A stretch of DNA of 64,000 bases from Parastagonospora avenae f. sp. tritici 18332-5 (Eukaryota > Ascomycota > Dothideomycetes > Pleosporales > Phaeosphaeriaceae). The stretch is from assembly GCA_022559985.1 (NCBI GenBank), contig JAFJTR010000002.1, forward strand, positions 186,001-250,000. The letters are read 5' to 3'. The notes below the pieces were generated by a model. That model was not told the DNA's origin. It saw nothing but the letters and a program-made list of their open reading frames with translations, and searched no databases. Position 1 is the stretch's first letter. Every line of letters begins with the position of its first letter. Position numbers and translations under genes: made by a program. Shown one piece after another: positions 23,640-32,023 of this stretch.

Positions 23640-25772
23640 ATGTTGCGACAAGTAGCGCGTGCGTGTCCGTTCTGTGAGGTGCGCTCGCTGCTGGGGCAGG
23701 CGCCTCGCAGTCTGCAGCCACAGACACGCCTATATACACAGGTCCAGCGGGAGGCACAGCGCGAGAGAGGCTCGAGAGACGGCAGCACACCTTCACGGTC
23801 CCGTGACAGGAGGACACGTGAGAGTGATGCGTTCCCATCGTCATCCGACAGAGGCTCCAGAGGGGGCGATGCGTTTTCACGACCTCGGGAACGCGGCTCT
23901 AGAGATGGCAATTCATTCTCGCGGCCACGGGATAGTACATCTCGCGACGGCAATTCATTCTCACGACCACGGGACGGTACGTCTCGAGACGGCGGTTCGT
24001 ATTCCCGTACAGGCCCCCCACGGTCCTCACGAGGGCGCGACGACCGCCGACCGTCCCGTATGATACTCTCTGACGCAGTCTCCCGCCCACCGCAATCAGA
24101 CCAGATGCCTGCGAGGAGGCCGCAGGAGCCATTCGGACACCTCAATCGTACAAAAGCGCCGCCGTCACTAGAAAGGGAGAGAGCGCGGAGGGAAAGCCAC
24201 TTCGAGCACCCCAAGAGAAACGACGACGGGAAGAGGAGGACCAGAGCGGAGCCATACCATGCCCTCAAGATGCAGCGCTCGCTGCACGAAGTACCATATG
24301 GCAACCGCACCGCCATCAAACGCAAAATAGAGCTATACGACTCATTCGACAAGATGCCGCTGTTAGACACAGTGCAAGCGGCAATTAAGGACGCCCTACC
24401 CGCGCTGGAGTACCGCAACCCCACACCAGCCCAGTCTGTCGCCGTTCCTGCACTGCTAGGTCTCGAGGGAAAGAAGCGCACCAAGGCTACATCCACCAAG
24501 AAGGGCGGTCCCGAGGCCTTCCTCCTTGCAGCCGAGACGGGATCTGGAAAGACGCTCGCCTATCTCCTCCCCACCCTAGACGCGATCAAAAAGGCCGAGC
24601 AGCAAGAGAAGGAAGATGTAGAGGCACAAGCACAGAAGGATGCCGAAGAGGCCGCAGCGAAGGCCGAAGGGAAGAGGACTGATATCTTTGCGGCAGAAGA
24701 GCCCGAAGTCAACAAGGCAGTGGACCCTGCGCGACCACGCGCCATCATCCTTGTACCATCTGCTGAGCTTGTCGCCCAAGTTGGCGCTGTAGCCAAATCC
24801 CTGTCGCATACTGTCAAGTTCCGCGCCGCGCCCATATCAGCAAAGATGTCGGCGACTGTCATTCGCAACCAGCTGTTTAATGAGAAGGGTGTCGATGTGG
24901 TGATTAGTACACCCCCGCTCCTCGCCAGCATCGCGGAGAGCAACCCCAACATCCTCGCACGCGTGACACATCTGATCTGCGATGAGGCCGACTCTCTGTT
25001 CGACCGCTCCTTCAAGCCCAGCACTACTGAGATCCTCGAGCGCGCGACTCCCTCGCTCAAGCAGCTTATCCTATGCTCTGCCACCATCCCAAAATACTTG
25101 GACAAATATCTCGCCGATAGGTTCCCAGACATGAACCGCCTCGTTACCCCCAACCTCCACGCTATTCCTCGACGTGTCCAGCTGGGTGTTGTAGACGTGA
25201 ACAAGGATCCCTACCACGGTAACAAGAACCTTGCCTGTGCCGACACAATCTGGCAGATTGGCAAATCCACTGGCGAATACGACCCTGCCGAAGGCAAAGA
25301 AGCCGTGCCCACGAAGCGCATCCTAGTATTCGTTAACGAGCGTGAAGACACAGAGATGGTAGCGCAGTACTTAATGAGCAAGGGTATCGACGCCCTAGCC
25401 TTCCACCGCGACACCGACCCATCGCGCCAGGCGAAGACACTGGCGTCCTTCACTGGCAGCGACACTTCCACCGCTATCAAGTCTTCTCCCGACGCACCTC
25501 CAAAACCCGAGCTCGCCAGCAAGCGCATTCTGGCCAACACCAAAGTCATCGTCACTACCGACCTGGGCTCAAGAGGTATCGACACTGTTTCTGTCCGACA
25601 CGTCATTCTCTACGATGTACCCCACACGACCATCGACTTCATCCATCGTCTCGGTCGAACAGGACGTATGGGTCGCCGAGGACGTGGAATCGTGCTGCTC
25701 GGCCCAGGAGACCGAGCCGATGTTGTAAAAGAAGTCAGAGAAGCTATGTACAGAGGAGAAGCTTTGATCTAA
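23640..25772 (+). CDS. MRH4: mitochondrial DEAD-box RNA helicase MRH4
   Basis: An ATP-dependent helicase needed for assembly of the mitochondrial large ribosomal subunit. Single exon, 710 residues. The N-terminus (MLRQVARACPF) looks like a mitochondrial presequence. Residues about 40-130 are Arg/Ser-rich with a 14-residue repeat (see repeat entry). The helicase core shows a Q-motif-like NPTPAQSVAVPALL, motif I AETGSGKT near 298, DEAD at about 447-450, SAT near 480, RGIDTVSVRHVI and HRLGRTGR near 667. The insert between motifs I and Ia (KKAEQQEKEDVEAQAQ onward) is long and Lys/Glu-rich, a trait of fungal Mrh4. Ends VREAMYRGEALI. The ATG has a CACCAATG context. Confidence 0.95.
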   Translation: MLRQVARACPFCEVRSLLGQAPRSLQPQTRLYTQVQREAQRERGSRDGSTPSRSRDRRTRESDAFPSSSDRGSRGGDAFSRPRERGSRDGNSFSRPRDSTSRDGNSFSRPRDGTSRDGGSYSRTGPPRSSRGRDDRRPSRMILSDAVSRPPQSDQMPARRPQEPFGHLNRTKAPPSLERERARRESHFEHPKRNDDGKRRTRAEPYHALKMQRSLHEVPYGNRTAIKRKIELYDSFDKMPLLDTVQAAIKDALPALEYRNPTPAQSVAVPALLGLEGKKRTKATSTKKGGPEAFLLAAETGSGKTLAYLLPTLDAIKKAEQQEKEDVEAQAQKDAEEAAAKAEGKRTDIFAAEEPEVNKAVDPARPRAIILVPSAELVAQVGAVAKSLSHTVKFRAAPISAKMSATVIRNQLFNEKGVDVVISTPPLLASIAESNPNILARVTHLICDEADSLFDRSFKPSTTEILERATPSLKQLILCSATIPKYLDKYLADRFPDMNRLVTPNLHAIPRRVQLGVVDVNKDPYHGNKNLACADTIWQIGKSTGEYDPAEGKEAVPTKRILVFVNEREDTEMVAQYLMSKGIDALAFHRDTDPSRQAKTLASFTGSDTSTAIKSSPDAPPKPELASKRILANTKVIVTTDLGSRGIDTVSVRHVILYDVPHTTIDFIHRLGRTGRMGRRGRGIVLLGPGDRADVVKEVREAMYRGEALI
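23853..24014 (+). repeat. 42-base coding minisatellite in MRH4 N-terminus
   Basis: Three to four degenerate in-frame units of about 14 codons, consensus SRDGNSFSRPRDGT. The two central copies are nearly identical at DNA level. The array lies after the presequence and before the helicase core, in a region likely to be disordered and RNA-binding. Confidence 0.8.
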
Positions 25773-25995
25773 ACTGTAGATATATGTATGACATGATACA
25801 ATTGCTTGCATTGCATGGAAGCGACGATATGACACCAGTCACATAGACAAACAATGTATAATATCCACACTCAAATCTTTTGTCAATTCACCTCGCTCGT
25901 TCCACTCACTACCAGCATATTCTTTTCTACCAAACATCTTTCCCTCAAGATACCCTCTTCCCTCCCCTCCCAGTCCCTCCCTACACATCATCACA

Positions 25996-26295
25996 ATGCC
26001 ATCCCACATGTACCTCATCACCCGTGAATTCATGCCCGAATCTCACTCCGTCCAGACGTGCTACTCCATCCGCATCGAACCACACATGGTCTTCCACCGC
26101 CTGGACACCGCCAAGCAGTACCTGCAGTCGCTGAAGACCACCATCGTGGCTGCAGAGCCGACGTGGGAGGTGGAGGCTTCGCATGGGAGGGAGGTGGGTG
26201 GGGAGAGACTGACAGGGTTTACGGTGCAGGATGGAGAGGATAGGGCGAGGCAGGTTGCGTGGATTGGGTGGGTTGAGATAGGGGATGGATGCTAG
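25996..26295 (+). CDS. small protein, tandem copy 1, unknown function
   Basis: A 99-residue single-exon protein. No known family is recognised. It starts MPSHMYLITREF, has one central block (TCYSIRIEPHMVFHRLDTAKQ) and ends in a Trp/Gly-rich strand (ARQVAWIGWVEIG). No signal peptide or membrane segment. The next small gene downstream shares the layout: MYL-x2-RE at the start, a Cys/Ile block, a helical A-x6 patch and a Trp-rich strand at the end. The upstream region is a run of C/T tracts typical of fungal leaders, and the ATG has a CACAATG context. Likely a lineage-specific family. Confidence 0.6.
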   Translation: MPSHMYLITREFMPESHSVQTCYSIRIEPHMVFHRLDTAKQYLQSLKTTIVAAEPTWEVEASHGREVGGERLTGFTVQDGEDRARQVAWIGWVEIGDGC

Positions 26296-26684
26296 GGTGA
26301 GGGGAAGATAGTCCTGTACGAGAGAAAGGGATTTTGCTGGGGAGCAGTGCTTGAGAGAAAGAGCAATGATTCTTACCGAGCAGCTATATGAGTCTCACCC
26401 CTGACGCTCATTTACTCTTGACATTGTCCTGGATTGACAACGGTAAATACTGCATGGATTTGGTCGTGTCAGCAACAACATCTCTTCCGCGCACCTGATT
26501 TCTCGTCATGCAATCTGCATGTCGCAAGCGTAGAGTGGAACGTGATTCGATTAAGTGATTTTGCCCTCCTACGCATCTGATCAAGCAGACCCATCACGCC
26601 TCATTTACAAACTGCTTGCCTCCAGATCCCCTCCCCCAAGATGCTTATATCTACACCCGCCCTCCCCCACTTCACCCAGCACCA
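26296..26684. other. spacer between the two small paralogues
   Basis: A 389-base spacer containing the 3' region of copy 1 and a C/T-rich leader for copy 2. No gene seen. Confidence 0.45.
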
Positions 26685-27020
26685 ATGGCCTCTGAACCAA
26701 CTACACCTGCATGCATGTACCTCGTCCTCCGTGAGCTCAAAACCGCACCTTCCTCCACCATCATCTGCTCGACCATCTACAGCTCGCACAAACTCCGACC
26801 GATCGTTCTAGAAGTGTACCACACGCTCTCTGCTGCACGGGCTCGTGTTGAGTACATGCGCGAGGGGGTCGCGAGTGCTTGGTATCAGCATTCCAATCCG
26901 CTGCAGGTGAAGCAGGGCTTTTGGGTGTTGGAGGGGTGGGCGCTGGTAGATCCGGAGAATGGAGAAGCCAAGGAGACGGTGTCTGTTATGATGGTGCCTG
27001 TGGGAGCGGAAGGGGGCTGA
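26685..27020 (+). CDS. small protein, tandem copy 2, unknown function
   Basis: An 111-residue single-exon protein starting MASEPTTPACMYLVLREL. The open frame extends 23 codons upstream, but only from a TTG, so the ATG at 26685 (CACCAATGG) is chosen. It has a central Ser/Ile/Cys block (STIICSTIYSSHKLRP), an Ala/Arg helix (LSAARARVEYMREG) and a C-terminal strand with GFWVLEGWALVD. It resembles the preceding small protein in length, order of blocks and the MYL-x2-RE motif, though identity is low, so they look like an old tandem duplication. Function unknown. Confidence 0.6.
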   Translation: MASEPTTPACMYLVLRELKTAPSSTIICSTIYSSHKLRPIVLEVYHTLSAARARVEYMREGVASAWYQHSNPLQVKQGFWVLEGWALVDPENGEAKETVSVMMVPVGAEGG

Positions 27021-27148
27021 AAGATGGAGGGAGGATAGTTTGGGAAATGGGGTAAATGTTGTAGCTTCATGGTAATCAAAATCATTCGGTGAGAACTATA
27101 TCGGTACCAGACAGGAGGAATGATGTGATGAAGCCAGTGGACTGATAT

Positions 27149-28275
27149 CTACAACGCATCCAAAAACTCCTTGTCCCTCCCCATCCCCTCATACATCAAT
27201 TCCGTGCCACTAAACCCCTCTCTCCGATACATACTCCTAAACCTCCCCACTCTTGGATCCCGGTCTTTGCCTGCATCAAAGTCCAACTCGTCCGGCTCAT
27301 GAATCTCAATCTTCTGGTTTACAAGAATACCCGCGTCTTGCGCGTGCACGAGCAGGCCCGGAATGGCCATGGTGTGCTTCATGCGCTGTTGCACGGTCGC
27401 AGTGTCAGGGGAGTGAAAGATGAAGTACAACGTCGAGGTTTCGGGGTGGTGGTAGAATGTAAATGATGGGGAAGTGGCGGGGAGGAGAGAAGATATGGAG
27501 TGTGGTTTGATGTCAGGTTTGAATAGTGTGAGGACGAGGGTTTCAGTGGTGGTGTCGATGGCCTTGACGTGTCAGTGATGAGTTTACAGGCATAAAATAT
27601 GTATTATACTCACGATTTGGACGATAGCGCCGGAATTCTTGAGTGACGATAGAGCGTCCAACACTTCGGGTGTAATCTTGTTCTTCATCCGGCGATCGCA
27701 GAGACGGCATTTGTTGCGCTTGTAGCCAATGTCTTTGAGCGAACATCCTTCGCAATCGACGTCATTGCAGACATCCACACCTCCCGCATGTTTAGATGTG
27801 ACTTCTAGCGAGAAGTCGTTTTCATCTCTCTCGATCCAAGATCTCGCATCGGTAAGTTCGCCGACCTCTTTGCAAATCAACGACTGCGAAATGTGCTCTT
27901 CCCCAAGTGCCTCAACGAGACCATGCCGATGAGCCAAGAAAAACTTGCGTTCGATTTCTTTGGCAAGATAAGGAACGAATGTGACCGCAACCAGTTTTTC
28001 ATCTCGTCGCAGGAGCAAGTACAGTGGTGTTCGAGGATCTATAACAGCATCCAACTCATTCAAAGCAGCCTGGAAGGACATCCCGGTGCGTTTTGGGCGT
28101 ATGATCGCGGAAGAATGCAGTGCCGCATCTGTCAGGATAAGTTGTAGAGCTAATGCGGAGCCATCGGTGAGGAAGTCGGAAAATGCTTCGTGTACAGCTG
28201 CAGATATCACTGCTTTCGGGTCAATAAGAGATGTCCGGAAGACTTGAGCTACGTACTGGTATTGAAGCTCTGCAT
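27149..28275 (-). CDS. TWF1: twinfilin (two ADF-H domains) with Cys-rich linker
   Basis: It binds actin monomers and filament ends at the cell cortex. Exons 28275-28257, 28209-27614 and 27562-27149 give 342 residues, a normal twinfilin length. ADF-H 1 fills about 8-135 (AALNELDAVIDPRTPLYLLL ... AKEIERKFFLAHRHGLVEALG). ADF-H 2 fills about 180-310 (GAIVQIAIDTTTETLVLTLF ... LYFIFHSPDTATVQQRMKHT). The C-terminal tail is charged. The linker is odd: CNDVDCEGC and then KCRLCDRRMKN, giving C-x4-C-x2-C-x11-C-x2-C. Intron 1 ends in tandem acceptors (aag cag), so one residue may be included or skipped. The call rests on the two domains and their order. Confidence 0.85.
28208..28216 (-). promoter_or_regulatory. 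NAGNAG tandem splice acceptor in twinfilin
   Basis: Reading the minus strand, intron 1 ends aagcag followed by TGATATC. Splicing after AAG gives Thr-Val-Ile, splicing after CAG gives Met-Ile; both keep frame. Confidence 0.6.
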
Positions 28276-28723
28276 TCTGTCGGCGTGAAAAGTCGTATGT
28301 TGTTGTCTTGAATTATGAGGCCTTGCTAGTCGTATCAACCCGAGCAGTGGGTGCTTGTGGTGATGCGCTCAATAGACTAGAGCGATCTATGAGACTGATT
28401 GTTCATAGGAGCTTGCATGGATGTTTTGTTCGACGGCTCCGCTCAAGGGATACATATAGTCGCGCCTCGTGCGGCGTTGCGGAATTCCGCATCAGTGCGG
28501 AGCTGGTTATCAAAACTTTAATTCCACCCTCTTCGCACGCTTGAGCGGCAAGTAGACGTGTTATACCTCACAAGTACTGGAAATCATAACTATGAAAGCC
28601 AAAAGTATGCCTGTCGGGATTCAAGGTAGTGAGTTGTAAGTGTCAAAAGCTGCAATTACCACTGAACAACACGGGGCTATATTCCTGCTGTTGCGAAGGG
28701 TACTCTGATCGGCAACACAGTTA
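28276..28723. other. spacer upstream of twinfilin
   Basis: A 448-base region holding the twinfilin promoter and the 3' region of the next leftward gene. Nothing else is recognisable. Confidence 0.45.
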
Positions 28724-29933
28724 TCATCCATTAGACACACGCAACATCTCTTCGATGTCGGTCATACCACAAACTGCGACGACTTCGGTTTCCTTGTTAA
28801 CGTCGGGTACGGTTGGTGTGATGAATTTAGGGCCGCTTTTGAGCTTGTCTGCAAGCCCAGGTGTGCGAATTGCTCGGCCTTTGCTGATCGACAGCGACGG
28901 TAGAATGAACTTGCCTTCATAGCTAATTGGTGAACTTAGACTCGCATATGTGAATCAATCAATTGATGTAACATGGTTCTATCAAAACACTATATTCCTT
29001 GGTACCTTCTGCGGTTCTTGATGGCATCGCGTTGTATAGCTTGAAAATTATCAATAGCGAATCTTTTATAAATGGTGTTAGTGGTATAGTTGGTTAAAGG
29101 GTGTTGGTGGGAAATGCCTTCGTTCGTGGCAATCTCGCCACCAGTCTGATGTACTGACCAATACTTCACAACAGCCAAAGTACATCTGTAATGCATTGAA
29201 GTTCCTCACACTGGAGGTATCATACAGCTTATATACTACGCATTTAATAGTCCACTGGTGCCTCGAAGGACTTCCGGTTGTTGCTTTCAGCTGGAACCAC
29301 GCTCTGCAATGTTTAAGTGAATCGGCACAATCTTATCTCAAGATGAAATATCTCGGCTTTCTCCCAAAACGATCGTCTGACATTGTCGCAAAATTATATA
29401 TCGCGCGGCGTCAGAAGGTGCTTAGAACTCCGAAGAGATGCCACTCTGTGTCATGCGAGCCGGTCATCGGTTTGATGCAAGAGAAGCCGCGTATGACCCT
29501 CGCTCGTAAGCACCTTCACGAGCTTCCCAAAAGAAGGGGGACATCTGGGTACCAGATACATGGGTAGGGACAATCAAGACGCCAAAATCATCATACGGAG
29601 GATAATAGTCGCGGCCGATTGCATAGTTCAGAAGCGCTACAAATTCTACACCGATGGGTCTGTAACTGATGTTCCAGCGATCATGCAGAAGCTTCCAAAT
29701 GAAGTGAAGAACTGGCGCCCATAGCCCTTTCCGTGAACGAGATAAAGCTAGAGAAACGAAGCATCAGCAGCAACATCCGTGATTGCATACATACCCCACC
29801 TAGTATTTGTGGTAGGAATATCACTGAGACTTTTGAGATATATAGGTAACCATACCATACTCTGGATCAAGCAACCGCGGGTTGTAATGACCCAGACCAT
29901 ATATTCAACATCAGGTTTGCATGTAATATACAT
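28724..29933 (-). CDS. unrecognised multi-exon gene (model partly uncertain)
   Basis: Coding is inferred from in-phase splicing of several open blocks on the minus strand. Proposed exons: 29933-29861 (MYITCKPDVEYMVWVITT), 29747 to about 29486 (RKGLWAPVLHFIWKLL ... VEFVALLNYAIGRDYYPPYDD), 29303-29226 (RAWFQLKATTG), 29185-29006 (CTLAVVKYWSVHQTGGEIA ... YKRFAIDNFQAIQRDA) and 28922-28724 (SYEGKFILPSLSISKGRA ... TDIEEMLRVSNG, then TGA). Introns 1, 3 and 4 have GT..AG ends and keep frame. The second intron donor is not settled. The protein is rich in aromatic and charged residues and has no signal peptide. I do not recognise the family. It could be a decaying gene, since one junction is unclear. 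Confidence 0.45.
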
Positions 29934-30467
29934 GGTGATGTGGTCTCGGCAAAGAATGGCTCAGACAGCGGAACATTGTCTCTTGCAGCACACAACACCA
30001 AATATCGGACATCAACATCACAGCCGGCACAACAACCTGGCTCAAGTTGCAACCCAAGATTGAAGGAATGTTTGCCTATTTACCTATCAGCTTACGTCGT
30101 TCATGACCTCTCACCGGCCGATAGAAACATCGTGCGAAACCCGATCTTGATCAGTTGGTTTCCTCTCACCTCCGTCTGTGTTCGGCATGTCCACGTTGCC
30201 TTCACTTTCCATACTACTACCCGTAGCGCAATCTCTCGGCCCACTCCGAGCCACCCGGGTATAAGTTATCTATCCTACAGCTCATCCTCTCCTCATCTCC
30301 TACACTCTACTTCTTTGTTCCGAGATTATCAAAGGGTCACCTCACACTGCGTTCTACTCTGTCTATCCTTAAACAGTTTTTAGTAGGTCCTGATCATCTC
30401 CGCGACAAGAGCTCTTGTGCTCTATCTTATGACCTAGAAGGCCAAACCGCTACAACTCAAAGCGAAG
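29934..30467. other. divergent spacer before the GTPase pseudogene
   Basis: A 534-base spacer, C/T-rich on the plus strand in its second half (30240-30460) as in a fungal leader. It likely held the promoter for the GTPase gene. Confidence 0.45.
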
Positions 30468-32023
30468 ATGGACTCCACCATCATTCCGTTCGAAGAATTC
30501 TCCACCTATCTCAATACACAGAAGGGCCTGACACGGTACAACTCAAAGAAGGAAACGAAGCCAGACCACCCATGGTTCAGTTTGCCCAAGGCTGAAATCG
30601 ACCGTCTTTCGAAGGAGTTCGCGCAACTGGTTGGCGACATGCTCAGAGGATCTCCACAAAGCGACGAAGACCTGCAGCATCTCGCTCGTACACCGAATCA
30701 GCTTGCCCATGTCGCGCGCAGTCCCGCCGTCAAAGTTGCTCAGCTCGGCGCACAAGGTGCTGGCAAATCACTCATGATGAACGCTTTGTTCGACTGCGAC
30801 GGCTTGTCGCTCACGGGCGCCGATGGTGCTGCATGTACCAGTTCGATTATCCGATAAGCTTCTTATCCAGAGACTCAGACTAGCGAGCATACCAAGTTCT
30901 TTGCAGAGATCAAGTTCCTCAGCGCTGAGAAGAGAGAAGCGTTGCTTCAAGAGCGTGCCCGTTCCTATTACCATTACCAACATGCGGAAGAAGATTCCGA
31001 CGATGAAGATGTCCCCCGGTCCAAAGTCTCCCGTACGGACGATGAGTTGGAGCGGAGGCTGAAAGATACCGCCGAGAACGTTTTCACTGCCCTTTTTGGA
31101 TCGCAAGACTCGTTCGAAGACAATTGGAGTCCAAGTTGTACCGAAGTGAAGAATTTGTGCGACTATGCCAGCTGAAGGGCTAAGAAGCCCTAAGGAATGA
31201 GGACCTATACTCTCAAGGTGTTGCGTTAAAGATCGCCGATGATCTATATGGCCTGCTGAAACAACTTCGACCCTTCATCACAAAATTTGAAGGCGTAGCT
31301 TGCCTATGGCCACTTGTAGACAGCATCTGTATCCGATTCTGCCACGATCTTCTTCAAGCTAACGTGGAGATCGTGGATCTTCCTGGTTGGTTATGCCCGT
31401 CTGGATTTCGAATCATTGACTTACCATGGCTTACCACGGTATAGGTTGGGGAGACGTCAATTTGTCGAGATTTAGGCACGCAAAACAGATCAAATACACC
31501 GTCTATGTCGAGATGATTCTTGCTGATACCATTCCTATGGCTTCGGATGACATGGTCATCAATGGCGCTCGAGCAGCCGTTGCAGATCACGGCGCAGGAA
31601 CCGTAAAGCTCATCGCAACGAAGATCGACGTAAGTCTTTGGCATTCCCAGTGTTTACTACTGTGTTAATACTAATAATGTAGTCGCTCAACAACAATCAG
31701 CTTGCGCAATGCGGAGGTCAAGATTACGACCAAATTCTGCAACTTCTGCAGCAGACTATAGCATCACAGCCGAAGGCGAAGCTATTCGTGCTGATGTCGA
31801 GAAAAACATTCCGAAGCTTGAAGAGAAGGTGGACGCGCTTCGCAAGATGCTTCCAGTGTGCGTTAAGCGGGAAGATGACGCGACACTTATCTCTATTGAT
31901 AGCGCAGATGTGGCCAGCGATGAGGACAACCTAGCGGTGATTTATGAGAAGATGGCGAAGCGAAAGAACGCCAAAACGACCGAAACGCCACGAACTAAGC
32001 GCATCAACAAGGGACCCTTCTGA
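30468..32023 (+). pseudogene. dynamin-like large GTPase, degraded
   Basis: The N-terminal block (130 codons) carries a P-loop GAQGAGKS followed by MMNALFDCDGLSLTGADG and ACTSS, as in fungal dynamin-like or SLIP-GC-like GTPases. A switch motif VEIVDLPG (about 31365-31390) and a TKID specificity motif (about 31618-31629) follow in the right order. Breaks seen: in-frame TAA at 30855-30857, after which the same frame resumes (FFAEIKFLSAEKREALL); TGA at 31173-31175; a frame change before 31190 (LRNEDLYSQGVALKIADD); and another near 31755, after which EGEAIRADVEKNIPKLEE is read. Introns at about 31387-31440 and 31630-31682 look genuine. The expected C-terminal half is missing or unreadable. With four lesions it is almost certainly non-functional. 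Confidence 0.75.

Noticed and set aside
29070..29140. tRNA-like A-box (tggtatagttgg) on the plus strand
   Set aside because: No B-box, no anticodon arm and no pairing acceptor stem at a proper distance; it lies inside a proposed exon of a minus-strand gene.
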